Assembly: GCA_963665265.2 (NCBI GenBank)
Contig: OY762224.2
Span: forward strand, 3,534,001-3,598,000
From: CAXXHQ01 sp963665265
Lineage (GTDB): Bacteria; Planctomycetota; Planctomycetia; Pirellulales; Thermoguttaceae
Direction of reading: 5' to 3'
Length of the DNA: 64,000 bases
Positions within the stretch are counted from its first letter, which is position 1, and each line of letters opens with the position of its first letter. Below, one piece after another: positions 51,182-59,198 of the stretch. The translations under genes and the position numbers were made by a program. The notes beneath the pieces were generated by a model, which did not search any database, was not told the origin of the DNA, and saw only the letters and a program-made list of their open reading frames with translations.

Positions 51182-51290
51182 GCGAAGTTAGACGACTATG
51201 GCTTGTCGTAATTGCCAGCGGGCAAAGTCCGATGAACGAAGGAGGGAACGCTTTCGGGAGGACGAATGAGGTTCGATTCCTCAACTTCGG
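51182..51290 (+). ncRNA. tRNA-like RNA with enlarged middle region
   Basis: The ends are those of a tRNA: CGAAGT (51183-51188) pairs with ACTTCG (51284-51289), T-A follow, the D-arm ACGAC-TATGGCTT-GTCGT has a GG loop, and the T-arm TGAGG-TTCGATT-CCTCA is perfect. Between them is no standard anticodon arm: there is TTGCC-AGCG-GGCAA with a four-base loop, then a longer arm GTCC...GGAC enclosing CGAA/TTCG. Total length of ~109 bases is too long for class I or II tRNAs. Confidence 0.5.
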
Positions 51291-51294
51291 CTTT

Positions 51295-51534
51295 ATGAAA
51301 CACATTCTATTTTATTACGACCCTGGTACGTGGGTATTACTTACGGATAGCGAGCATATAGCTTCTATACGCTCCGTCATCATCGGACCAAACCGCCTTA
51401 TATCTTATATGGTAACGTATTGGGACGGAGAAAATTACGTAGATAGGATTGTTTACGATTTTGATTTTATCCCGATACCGCCTTATACGGAAATAGAAAG
51501 GGACGAGGACGAGTACAAGGAGCCTAATGACTAA
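51295..51534 (+). CDS. Small phage protein of unknown function
   Basis: A 79-residue acidic protein starting MKHILFYYDPGTWVLLTDSE, strand-rich, with an acidic tail (EIERDEDEYKEPND). ATG 51295 is preferred because upstream codons lie inside the tRNA-like RNA. It overlaps the methyltransferase gene by 8 bases. No family recognised. Confidence 0.6.
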   Translation: MKHILFYYDPGTWVLLTDSEHIASIRSVIIGPNRLISYMVTYWDGENYVDRIVYDFDFIPIPPYTEIERDEDEYKEPND

Positions 51535-52240
51535 ATACCTGTTAGGCGATTGCTACGACATTCTTCCGACCATCCAAGACGGTTCAATAGATTTAATTCT
51601 GACTGACCCTCCGTACAACGTAACGGATTGTAAATGGGATTGTCCTATCGACCTTTCTTCCCTTTGGACGCAATTCAAACGCATTCTAAAGCCCTCTGGA
51701 GCGGTCATAATAACCGCAACGCAACCATTTACGACTACCCTAATCAATTCAAACCCGAAATGGTTTCGATATGATTTGGTTTGGTTGAAGACGCAAGGGA
51801 CGGGCTTTTATAACGCAAATAGAATGCCGCTAAGGGGACATGAGGATATATTGGTATTCTATAACAAACTACCTGTATATCATCCGCAGAAGACGCCAGG
51901 GAAACCATATAAGGCTAAACGAGGTTCGGCAAGTGAAATCTATCAGGGCAAAGACTTGGGCGAGACTAACAACGAGACAGGAGATAGATACCCATTATCT
52001 TATCTGTATTGTCAGAGAGACAAAACGAAACACCATCCAACGCAAAAGCCTATCGGATTGTTTGAATGGTTGATTAGGACTTATACGAACGAAGGGGATA
52101 CAGTCTTAGATACGTTTGCGGGGGTAGGGACTACGGCTATAGCTTGCATGAATACCAACAGGAAATATCTTTGCATCGAAAAGGAAACAAAGTATTACGA
52201 AATAGGATTGAAGCGTATAGAGAATGCCAGTTTGGCATAG
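51527..52240 (+). CDS. DNA adenine-N6/cytosine-N4 methyltransferase
   Basis: A 237-residue enzyme. The catalytic motif IV DPPY (residues 27-30, LILTDPPYNV) precedes the SAM-binding motif I (LDTFAGVGTTAIA) near the C terminus, the permuted beta-class order of the N6_N4_Mtase family; HHPTQKPIGLFEWLI is the usual helix between them. No restriction partner lies beside it, so it is an orphan phage methylase that may protect phage DNA from host restriction or mark packaging/replication sites. Recognition sequence unknown. Confidence 0.92.
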   Translation: MTKYLLGDCYDILPTIQDGSIDLILTDPPYNVTDCKWDCPIDLSSLWTQFKRILKPSGAVIITATQPFTTTLINSNPKWFRYDLVWLKTQGTGFYNANRMPLRGHEDILVFYNKLPVYHPQKTPGKPYKAKRGSASEIYQGKDLGETNNETGDRYPLSYLYCQRDKTKHHPTQKPIGLFEWLIRTYTNEGDTVLDTFAGVGTTAIACMNTNRKYLCIEKETKYYEIGLKRIENASLA

Positions 52241-52395
52241 TTGAGCAGGGAAATGAAAAATTTCCATTTAGAAATAATTTGAAAAATTTTGAGAATTTTG
52301 GGGTTTATAGGTTCTTTTTGGGCTTATTTTCTCTGCTCGACGACGGAAATCAGCACATAGATAGCATTTTTTCATACTTAGTTTAGGAGGCGTAT

Positions 52396-52548
52396 ATGTT
52401 CGGTTTGGATTTTACAAAAATATCAGCGACTATCAAGGATTTAGCCAACGACGTAAAGGAGCTAATTTCACAAATTAAAGAGCTAGTCGAAGCGGTCAAG
52501 ACGCTTTCGGCTAAATCAGAAACAAAACAGGACAACAACAAAGGATAA
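52396..52548 (+). CDS. Small coiled-coil protein (50 residues)
   Basis: Begins MFGLDFTKISATIKDLANDV, continues with heptad-like KELISQIKELVEAVKTLSAK and ends in a polar tail. A perfect AGGAGG (52385-52390) stands five bases before the ATG, and the gene ends three bases before the terminase start. Its place immediately before the large terminase is where a small terminase is usually found; at 50 residues it is too short for a normal TerS but might be a reduced one. Role uncertain. Confidence 0.6.
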   Translation: MFGLDFTKISATIKDLANDVKELISQIKELVEAVKTLSAKSETKQDNNKG

Positions 52549-52551
52549 GAT

Positions 52552-54663
52552 TTGAGAAAAGATATAGAAGTTCAACGAGACAACGAAAATAGGTATCACC
52601 TAGATAAATATGCAAAGTCCAGAGATATTGCATGGACTTTCGACCGCTATACCAACGAGTATAAAGAATCGTTTCCGCCCATATCTAGCATAGATTGGGA
52701 CAGACGAGATAAAGCAAAAGACGATTTAGCCTTCTTCTTGAGGACGTACTTTCCGCAAGAAATTCCTCTACCTTTTTCCGACGACCATCTAAAGGTTATC
52801 CACCACCTGGAGCAATGTATTAAACACGGCGGTTTACAAGCTATAGCGATGCCGAGAGGTTCGGGGAAGACTACAATTATCGAACGGGCGGCAATATGGG
52901 CTTTGGTCTATGGGTATCGTTCTTTTGTATCGGTAGTAGCAGCAACCCAGACTGCGGCGGTAAGTCTTCTCGGTCATATCAAGACCGAATTGCAATTTAA
53001 CCCCGTCTTATGTCAAGACTTCCCTACGTTGTGCTATCCGTTGCAAAGATTAGAGGGAAATTCTAAGAGATGCGTCGGGCAACTGTATAACGGTAATAGA
53101 ACGCTCATAGAATGGAAGGCGGACAAACTAACCCTGCCGACCGTCGAACGAGAAGACAACCTTTGTAGCGGCTCCACAATTTCTGCCGTCGGGCTTACTG
53201 GGAACGTTAGAGGACAATTGCACGTTACAGCAGACGGAATCCTATTACGTCCTGACTTTATTCTGTTGGACGACCCGCAAACAAGGGAAAGCAGTTCTAG
53301 CAATCCGCAAACCCAAACACGATACGACCTAGTTACGGGAGATTGTTTGGGTTTAGGTGGACCAGATACGACCGTATCCGCCGTTTGTTGTTGCACCGTC
53401 ATTTATAAAGACGACCTTTCGGACAAACTTTTGGACACGGAAAAGAACGCCCAATGGCACGGTATAAAAACAAAAACGATATACCATCTACCGACAAACG
53501 AAAAGTTATGGGACGAGTACAGACAACTAAGGGAAGATAGTTTTCGTCGTGGCGGCAAAGGGGAAGAGGCGACCGAGTTTTACAAACAAAACAAAGTAGC
53601 TATGGACGCAGGAGCGGTCGTATCATGGAAAGACAGATATGACAAAAAAAGCGAACTATCCGCAGTCCAAAATGCGATGAACTTGAAGATTAGGGACGAA
53701 GCCGCTTTTTGGGCTGAATATCAAAACGAACCGCAAAGCAAAGCCTCCGAGGAACAACCTATAGCTTCCGTAGATGAAATTTGCGAACGAATCAACCAAG
53801 AGAAACGATACATAATACCTCCTAATCATCAAACCTTGACCGCTTATATCGACGTACAAAATAGCGTCTTATTCTATACCGTCGTTGCTTTTCAAAATGA
53901 TTTTACCGGGGCGGTTGTCGACTACGGATGTTATCCCGAACAAAACAGAACTTATTTCACTTTGAAAGAATTGAAATACACGCTCCAGAGTTTTTTTCCT
54001 GGTGCAAGTATAGAGGGTCAGTTATATAGCGGACTCGAAAAGCTTGTCGAAAAGCTAGTCGAAACTAAGTGGACGGAAAGCGACGGAACCGCTAGGACGA
54101 TTGACCGTATCGTTATAGATAGCGGATGGAAGCCCGACGTAATCTTTCAGTTTTGCCGACAATCACAATATAAATCTATCCTTCTTCCAGCTAAGGGGGT
54201 CGGTATAACGGCAAAAAAGAAACCTTTTAGCGAATACAAAAAGAACAAAGGGGAAGTACTTGCCGCCCATTGGCGAATAACAAAAAACAGAAACGCTAGA
54301 TTGTTCCATATAGATACGAACTATTGGAAGTCATTTCTGCATCAAAAGCTGAAACAATCGAAAGGCGATAAAGGTAGTTTGACTTTATGGGGAGATAAGC
54401 CCGGAATACATAAGATGATTGCCGACCATTTAACATCCGAAACATGCGTTAGGGTATCTACGGTCGAACGAACGGTAGATGAATGGGAAATAAAGAAGAA
54501 TCACATGGATAATCACTTTCTGGATTGCGTCGTAGGGTGTTATGCGGCGGCTTCGTTGGCGGGGTGCAAAGAATATACGCCTATAGCCTCTACAATAAAC
54601 CAAAAAAATGTAAAGAAATTTGCGAGAAAACCGAGACGGACGGGATACATACAAGCATGGTAA
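52552..54663 (+). CDS. terL: Phage terminase large subunit
   Basis: The DNA-packaging motor, 703 residues. The ATPase part has Walker A MPRGSGKTT (residues 100-108), Walker B FILLDDPQT and an adjacent acidic pair. The nuclease part has RNase-H-like acidic residues in TLTAYIDVQN, IVIDSGWKPDV and NHFLDCVVG. The layout resembles the lambda GpA/terminase_GpA group. The start is TTG at 52552, supported by AAGGA just upstream; the next Met is far inside. It follows the small coiled-coil gene by three bases and precedes zinc ribbon and head genes, as expected for tailed phages. Confidence 0.93.
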   Translation: MRKDIEVQRDNENRYHLDKYAKSRDIAWTFDRYTNEYKESFPPISSIDWDRRDKAKDDLAFFLRTYFPQEIPLPFSDDHLKVIHHLEQCIKHGGLQAIAMPRGSGKTTIIERAAIWALVYGYRSFVSVVAATQTAAVSLLGHIKTELQFNPVLCQDFPTLCYPLQRLEGNSKRCVGQLYNGNRTLIEWKADKLTLPTVEREDNLCSGSTISAVGLTGNVRGQLHVTADGILLRPDFILLDDPQTRESSSSNPQTQTRYDLVTGDCLGLGGPDTTVSAVCCCTVIYKDDLSDKLLDTEKNAQWHGIKTKTIYHLPTNEKLWDEYRQLREDSFRRGGKGEEATEFYKQNKVAMDAGAVVSWKDRYDKKSELSAVQNAMNLKIRDEAAFWAEYQNEPQSKASEEQPIASVDEICERINQEKRYIIPPNHQTLTAYIDVQNSVLFYTVVAFQNDFTGAVVDYGCYPEQNRTYFTLKELKYTLQSFFPGASIEGQLYSGLEKLVEKLVETKWTESDGTARTIDRIVIDSGWKPDVIFQFCRQSQYKSILLPAKGVGITAKKKPFSEYKKNKGEVLAAHWRITKNRNARLFHIDTNYWKSFLHQKLKQSKGDKGSLTLWGDKPGIHKMIADHLTSETCVRVSTVERTVDEWEIKKNHMDNHFLDCVVGCYAAASLAGCKEYTPIASTINQKNVKKFARKPRRTGYIQAW

Positions 54664-54674
54664 AGGAGAAGAAA

Positions 54675-54887
54675 ATGGGAAAACGAAAAACCGTAGTTAT
54701 GGTGGATAATCTACCAGACGAAACAGAAACGAGCGAAACTATTTGCAAGGCTTGCGGCTCCAACATTCGGACTGCATATACTCTAGTCAATTCTATGGAA
54801 TATCTGGGCAAATACATCGAATGGAATAGGACTAGATGCCAGTCATGCGGGCAATGCCGTATTGACAGGAGCGAACGTGAAATATAG
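54675..54887 (+). CDS. Small zinc-ribbon protein
   Basis: A 70-residue protein with two CxxC knuckles, ICKACGSN and RCQSCGQC, about 35 residues apart, the spacing of a zinc ribbon. A strong AAAGGAG lies seven bases before ATG 54675. Frames upstream reach into the terminase gene and are not likely coding. Small zinc ribbons close to terminases and head genes can be transcription or assembly factors; here the next gene codes a sigma-region-2-like protein. Confidence 0.7.
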   Translation: MGKRKTVVMVDNLPDETETSETICKACGSNIRTAYTLVNSMEYLGKYIEWNRTRCQSCGQCRIDRSEREI

Positions 54888-55176
54888 CGAAATTACCGGG
54901 GATTACCTCAATAGGTTAATAGCCGAGGAAAGAGACGAGGAACTTTGCGAAGCCCTATATGTCATTGCAAAGAAAAAGGCTTTAGAACTTGGGGCGGACG
55001 ATGACGCAATCCAAAATGGCGTCATTCAGTGTTTTAACCATCGACATGACGCCGTTAATCCTAAGTCCTACTTCTCCACTATTTGCTGGTCGGCGGCAAG
55101 GGCGAATTTGAAAAAGCCCAAGGAAATTCAATTGACCGAAGCCGAATGGGAGCGAATACCGGAAAATTTTTCATAA
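54877..55176 (+). CDS. Sigma-factor region-2-like phage protein
   Basis: A 99-residue protein starting at GTG 54877 (AGGAG six bases before). Its middle, LYVIAKKKALELGADDDAIQNGVIQCF followed by KSYFSTICWSAARANLKK (split), follows the sigma-70 region 2 pattern: a helix, an acidic turn, then D-x-I-Q-x-G and an F-T/S-x-I helix that in sigma factors contacts the beta-prime clamp and the -10 element. There is no region 4. T4 gp55 is a known small phage late sigma factor of this sort. Twenty-bp promoter-like copy 2 begins 36 bases after its stop. Homology is judged by eye. Confidence 0.5.
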   Translation: MKYSEITGDYLNRLIAEERDEELCEALYVIAKKKALELGADDDAIQNGVIQCFNHRHDAVNPKSYFSTICWSAARANLKKPKEIQLTEAEWERIPENFS

Positions 55177-55212
55177 TTTTTTGGTTTTTCCTATAATTTT
55201 TACTCGCTCATA

Positions 55213-55232
55213 GACTCTCCATCTATAGGGGA
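55213..55232 (+). promoter_or_regulatory. Promoter-like repeat, copy 2, before the head/tail operon
   Basis: GACTCTCCATCTATAGGGGA, identical over 20 bases to the copy at 45286-45305. It lies in the only gap between the terminase group and the head genes, 4 bases before the ATG of the gpW-like gene. A T-rich stretch (GGTTTTTCCTATAATTTTT) lies just upstream. A transcript starting at the GGGG would have almost no leader. Confidence 0.65.
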
Positions 55233-55235
55233 CTA

Positions 55236-55445
55236 ATGGCAACTGCTTCAGAAATCGCTATCGCTATACGCACCGCCCTAGCAAATAGGGCTTCATCCGG
55301 CTCTGCTGGTATCGTATCAGTAACTATAGACGGCATATCTACGACTTATAACTTTGACCAAGCCGTCAAAGAGCTACAATTTTGGGAAAAACGAGCTAAA
55401 GGCAAACGTCGTTTTTCTAATTCTTTCGATTTACGCAACTACTAG
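55236..55445 (+). CDS. gpW-like head-tail joining protein
   Basis: A 69-residue protein of the size and pattern of lambda gpW: an N-terminal helix (EIAIAIRTALANRASSGSA), a beta hairpin (IVSVTIDGISTTYNFD) and a second helix (AVKELQFWEKRA). In lambda, gpW closes the head after packaging and prepares it for the tail connector. It is the first gene after promoter-like copy 2 and directly precedes the portal gene, as in lambda. No ribosome site is seen because the promoter-like repeat abuts the ATG. Confidence 0.75.
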   Translation: MATASEIAIAIRTALANRASSGSAGIVSVTIDGISTTYNFDQAVKELQFWEKRAKGKRRFSNSFDLRNY

Positions 55446-55451
55446 GACTGA

Positions 55452-56852
55452 ATGGGACTAATTTCTTTCTCTAAAAAACTTATAGGGTTATCATACGACG
55501 GGGTTAAATCTACGCCCCGACGTAAAAATATACTTGTAAGTCATAAGTCAGAAGATAGGGAATTACCTGTAGGCGAAAGAGCTAAAGCCGTATCGTGCGT
55601 TCGAGACTTGTTAAGAAATAATCAGGTCGCTAGATGGTGCCTAAACAAACATCTTGACTTTACGACGAATTACCATTTTCAATCTAAAACGGGTATAGCG
55701 GATTTTGACCGACAACTAGAAACCTTAGTTACATGGTGGAGCCGTCCAAAGAATTGCGATAGCACGGGAAGAAATTCCTTTTCTGCCTTAATTCGTCTTA
55801 TCGAAAGTCTAAGGGCTTCGGATGGTGACAGTTTCCTAGTTCTAAATCAAGACGGCACGCTAACGGGAATCGAGAGCGACCGTATCCGAGATTGGGAAAA
55901 GGCTCCTATTCCTCCTGGCGGGAAACAGGTGCAGGGCGTACTTGTGGACGCAAACGGAAAGCCTGTTGGCTACTGTTTGCATTATCGAGGAGAAGACGGG
56001 CAATTTGTCTTCGACCGTGTTTTAGATGCGTCCTACGTCATCGTAAACGCTCATATAACGAGGTTTGACCAATATCGGGGCATTTCTTCATTCATGCCGT
56101 CGCTAAACGCATGGCGTGATTTAGAAGAAGCCCAAGAGTTTACACTAGTCCGAATGAAGATACAAAGTCTTATCGGGGTTAAGTACACAACGCAACCTTC
56201 CGACGGACTTGACGACGGCGGAATATACGACGACGAACCTCGTTATCTTGAAAACGTAAAAGACGAGAATGGAAACCCAGTTCCTGCACCAGACGGACCT
56301 AGAACCGAGTGGGGAAAAGGGATTACGGATATAGAGCTAGACGAAGGCGAAAACGCCGAGTTTATGGAGAGCGCCCACCCTACGACGCAATATCAAACGT
56401 TCCTTCAATCGACGTTGCTTCAATGTCTAAAGGCTTTGTCAATTCCTCTTTCGTTCTACGACGAAAGCCTAGTTAATTTTTCCTCGTCTAGGTCAGCTTG
56501 GATTAACTACAACGCTTCCGCCGAGGTTGTGAGACAGAGACTTCGGGAAAACATTCTATACCCGATTTTAGATTGGAAGATTGCTACTTGGGTTGCGTCG
56601 GGCATGTTGAAACTACCTCCAGAAATCAAATACGTTTCCGATATAAACTATGAGTTTGTCAGTGAAACTATTCCTTACCTAAATCCGTCGCAAGAGGTTT
56701 CGGCGAACATAGCGGCAATTAACGCCAACCTTACGAGCCGTACACAAGTCTGCAAGGAACGAGGACAAGACTTCGACGAAATAATTGCGGATTTGAGAAA
56801 AGAGAACAAAGCTATACAGGAGATGAATGGAAATAAAGCAAGTACCGTCTAA
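55452..56852 (+). CDS. Phage portal protein (lambda gpB family)
   Basis: A 466-residue portal protein that forms the dodecameric channel for DNA entry. Landmarks of the lambda-type portal: the early VSCVRDLLRNNQVARWCLNKH, the DGDSFLVLNQDG hairpin, ESDRIRDWE, VNAHITRFDQYRGISSFMPSLNAWRDLEEAQEF (split) and the late FSSSRSAWINYNASAEVVRQ block. It overlaps the protease/scaffold gene by 26 bases. It follows the gpW-like gene by six bases. Confidence 0.92.
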   Translation: MGLISFSKKLIGLSYDGVKSTPRRKNILVSHKSEDRELPVGERAKAVSCVRDLLRNNQVARWCLNKHLDFTTNYHFQSKTGIADFDRQLETLVTWWSRPKNCDSTGRNSFSALIRLIESLRASDGDSFLVLNQDGTLTGIESDRIRDWEKAPIPPGGKQVQGVLVDANGKPVGYCLHYRGEDGQFVFDRVLDASYVIVNAHITRFDQYRGISSFMPSLNAWRDLEEAQEFTLVRMKIQSLIGVKYTTQPSDGLDDGGIYDDEPRYLENVKDENGNPVPAPDGPRTEWGKGITDIELDEGENAEFMESAHPTTQYQTFLQSTLLQCLKALSIPLSFYDESLVNFSSSRSAWINYNASAEVVRQRLRENILYPILDWKIATWVASGMLKLPPEIKYVSDINYEFVSETIPYLNPSQEVSANIAAINANLTSRTQVCKERGQDFDEIIADLRKENKAIQEMNGNKASTV

Positions 56853-57924
56853 CGCTTTCATGTTAAAAGCGGCGGGAGTTTCTTTGGGCGACAATGGGGC
56901 TAATTCTAAGACGGCTCCTTTTCATATGGTCGCATTATCTGGGCAACCTATAGATACGCCTTGGTTCGGTACGGTCATCTATGACTTATCTGGGATGACC
57001 TTAAACAAGTCACGATTGCCGATTGACTATCTTCACAACAAGGAAACCATAATCGGCTATGCGAACAAGTTTGACTTTTCTGGCGGTCAATTGAAAGCTG
57101 ATGGGGTTATACATTCCGTTCGACCTGGAGATATGGCTGAGGAAGTTATTATTCGAGGTAAAGGCGACCCAGAGAATGGTATTGAACCGCAACCATACGA
57201 AGCTTCCGTTGAGACTTGTATAGACACCATAGAGGAAATACCAGAAGGCTATACCGTTACAGTGAATGAACAAAGCTATCAAGGTCCAATTTCAGTAATA
57301 CGCAATTCAAACTTACGAGCTATAGCGGTTTGTCCGTTAGGAATGGACTCTGCGACCGTGACCGAATTTAGCGAAAAAGAAAAAATGAAATCAGTTACCG
57401 TTTATAAAATGGGAGAGCAAATGAACGAACAAAATACCGTTGTCGAAACCGAGGTTAAGACCGAGGTAGAGACGGAAAATACCGTTATTGAAACGGAAAC
57501 GCAACCAGAAACAGAAACACAAGCGACCCAAGCGGAGACGGTTGAAAATACCGTTGTCGAAGCCGATGGTCAAGGGGAGACGGTTGAAAATACCGTTGTC
57601 GAAGCCGAGGTTGAGGAACAACCAGAGGTAGAGACGGAAAAAGAAAATGCCGTTGTCGAACCTGAAGTATCCGTAGTTTCTTTGTCGGCTAATCTTACTG
57701 AGCTTTCTGCGAAGTTTGAGGCTATAGCAAAAGAGAATATGGAGCTAAAGAGTAGGTTAGATGCTATCGCTAGTTGCGGTAATTCACAACCTATATCTTT
57801 GTCTGCCGCTAATACATCTACGAACGGCGAGGACATGGAATTTAATACGAAATTCAATTTGTATAAACAAACCATGTCGGACTCCGCAGCTAGAATAGCG
57901 GCTTCACTGAAATTTATAAAATAG
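56827..57924 (+). CDS. Prohead protease with fused scaffold-like region
   Basis: A 365-residue protein. Residues 1 to ~185 form a head-maturation protease domain: SRLPIDYLHNKETIIGYANKF carries the conserved His, followed by LKADGVIH and YEASVETCIDTIEEIP. From ~195 on the chain is Glu/Thr/Val-rich and repetitive (VETENTVIETETQPETET), with two exact 32-base DNA repeats (57535-57566 and 57577-57608), then a helix AKFEAIAKENMELKSRLDAI and a capsid-like delta region. Such a fusion would let the scaffold be made together with its protease. It overlaps the portal gene. Confidence 0.82.
   Translation: MEIKQVPSNAFMLKAAGVSLGDNGANSKTAPFHMVALSGQPIDTPWFGTVIYDLSGMTLNKSRLPIDYLHNKETIIGYANKFDFSGGQLKADGVIHSVRPGDMAEEVIIRGKGDPENGIEPQPYEASVETCIDTIEEIPEGYTVTVNEQSYQGPISVIRNSNLRAIAVCPLGMDSATVTEFSEKEKMKSVTVYKMGEQMNEQNTVVETEVKTEVETENTVIETETQPETETQATQAETVENTVVEADGQGETVENTVVEAEVEEQPEVETEKENAVVEPEVSVVSLSANLTELSAKFEAIAKENMELKSRLDAIASCGNSQPISLSAANTSTNGEDMEFNTKFNLYKQTMSDSAARIAASLKFIK
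57535..57608 (+). repeat. Two 32-base direct repeats in the scaffold part
   Basis: The sequence from GAGACGGTTGAAAATACCGT to GAAGCCGA is present twice, exactly, at 57535-57566 and 57577-57608, coding for the peptide ETVENTVVEA. Further diverged copies lie before and after. They point to recent in-frame duplication in the acidic linker. Confidence 0.85.
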
Positions 57925-57937
57925 TATAAGGAGATTA

Positions 57938-58834
57938 ATGGCATATACTACATTAACCACGGCTGGTTTTTTCAATAGCGCCGTGAAAACAGATTTGATT
58001 AACGAAGCTATCGTTAGCGTCCCCGAACTTGGTTTCTTACCAGTTAAAGGCGTTTCGGGAACTACCTATAAATCTTTAGTCCGAACGGCGCTTCCGACCG
58101 TAGGCTTCAAGGTATCGGAAAACGATGGTTCCGCAGGTACGGCTTCCACCTACACAAACAGAACATACGACCTTAAGTGTTTGTCGGCTACTGTCATCGT
58201 AGATAAAGCCGTAGAACGAGCTACGGACGCAGGCAAAGAAAGTCTTTTTGCCAATGAGCAAATTGCACACACAATGGCTATAGCCAATACTTGGGCTTCC
58301 CAATTATGGTATGGAACGACTAACGACGCCAACGGCTTTGCGGGCTTAAATAGCCAGGTCGATTTGGTTGTCGACGCTGGAGGCTCTACGGCTAATTCGG
58401 CTAGTTCCGTTTACGTCGTTTGCACGAACCAACCTGATAACATCACTTTGGTTTTAGGTCAAGACGGCAATTTGGAATTGACCGACGTTAGGGAGCAATT
58501 GGTTAAAGGAAGTACGGGATGGTATGACGCCTACGTTAGTTCCATTACGGCTTGGGTCGGCTGTCAATTGGGCAACCATAAATCCGTTGTTCGCATTAAG
58601 AACATTACGGACTTGAAACCCTTGACCGACACTTTGCTTTATTCAGCTATCAATACTTTACCTAGAGCGATGAAGCCGACAGGTATCTTTATGAACCGAA
58701 AAAGTATCGGTCAATTAAGAGCGAGCCGCACGGCTACAAACCCTTACGGCGTTCCCGCTCCGTTCCCTGTTGATATTGACGGCATTCCGATTTTCGTCAC
58801 CGACGCTATCGTGAATACCGAAGCTATTGCCTAA
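57938..58834 (+). CDS. Major capsid protein (HK97 fold)
   Basis: A 298-residue capsid protein: N-terminal arm, the E-loop/strand part SATVIVDKAVERATDAGK, A-domain strands, and the late block AMKPTGIFMNRKSIGQLRASRT with FPVDIDGIPIFVTDAIV, a pattern seen near the C terminus of HK97-like major capsid proteins. It follows the protease/scaffold gene by 13 bases and carries the strong leader AAGGAGATTA directly before ATG, the first 20 bases of which are repeated exactly in front of the tail-tube gene at 60001. Probably the most abundant virion protein. Confidence 0.9.
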   Translation: MAYTTLTTAGFFNSAVKTDLINEAIVSVPELGFLPVKGVSGTTYKSLVRTALPTVGFKVSENDGSAGTASTYTNRTYDLKCLSATVIVDKAVERATDAGKESLFANEQIAHTMAIANTWASQLWYGTTNDANGFAGLNSQVDLVVDAGGSTANSASSVYVVCTNQPDNITLVLGQDGNLELTDVREQLVKGSTGWYDAYVSSITAWVGCQLGNHKSVVRIKNITDLKPLTDTLLYSAINTLPRAMKPTGIFMNRKSIGQLRASRTATNPYGVPAPFPVDIDGIPIFVTDAIVNTEAIA

Positions 58835-58844
58835 TGGGGGATAA

Positions 58845-59198
58845 ATGCAGATAGACGTTTCGATACTTTCTAATTTTAACATGGCTCTATCTGTTGCTGG
58901 TGTTAGTTGTACTTACGTCAGAGATGGCGTAAGTACAACCTTATCAGCTATCAAAAGTACGTCTAAAAGCTATTACGACGTAGATACCGAGTTTGGCTAT
59001 ATGACGACGTACAACCAAGACTTCATAGTTAAATCAGAAGATTTGGTTTTGAATGGGGTAAAAATCAAACCTCAAAACGGGGACGAATTACGTTTACCGT
59101 CGGGGACATACCAAGTTTACGAGCCGCAAGGACAACCTGCCTATTATTCGGCGGACCCTAGCGGACTACTTTATAGGATACACACACAACAGATATGA
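58845..59198 (+). CDS. Head-tail connector candidate
   Basis: A 117-residue strand-rich protein behind the major capsid gene, where head completion proteins are usually encoded. Visible features: SVAGVSCTYVRDGVSTTLSA and a C-terminal YQVYEPQGQPAYYSADPSG. A short inverted repeat (GTTGTACTTACG/CGTAAGTACAAC, about 58907-58938) lies inside the gene. It overlaps the next gene by 4 bases (ATGA). No exact family is named. Confidence 0.65.
   Translation: MQIDVSILSNFNMALSVAGVSCTYVRDGVSTTLSAIKSTSKSYYDVDTEFGYMTTYNQDFIVKSEDLVLNGVKIKPQNGDELRLPSGTYQVYEPQGQPAYYSADPSGLLYRIHTQQI

Noticed and set aside
51182..51290. Selenocysteine tRNA
   Set aside because: No TCA anticodon loop, acceptor stem not eight base pairs, and no selA/selB nearby.
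52241..52395. Another promoter copy or small gene after the methyltransferase
   Set aside because: The AT-rich gap has no match to the 20-bp repeat and the frame extending from the methyltransferase is a shadow; only the AGGAGG of the following small gene is clear.
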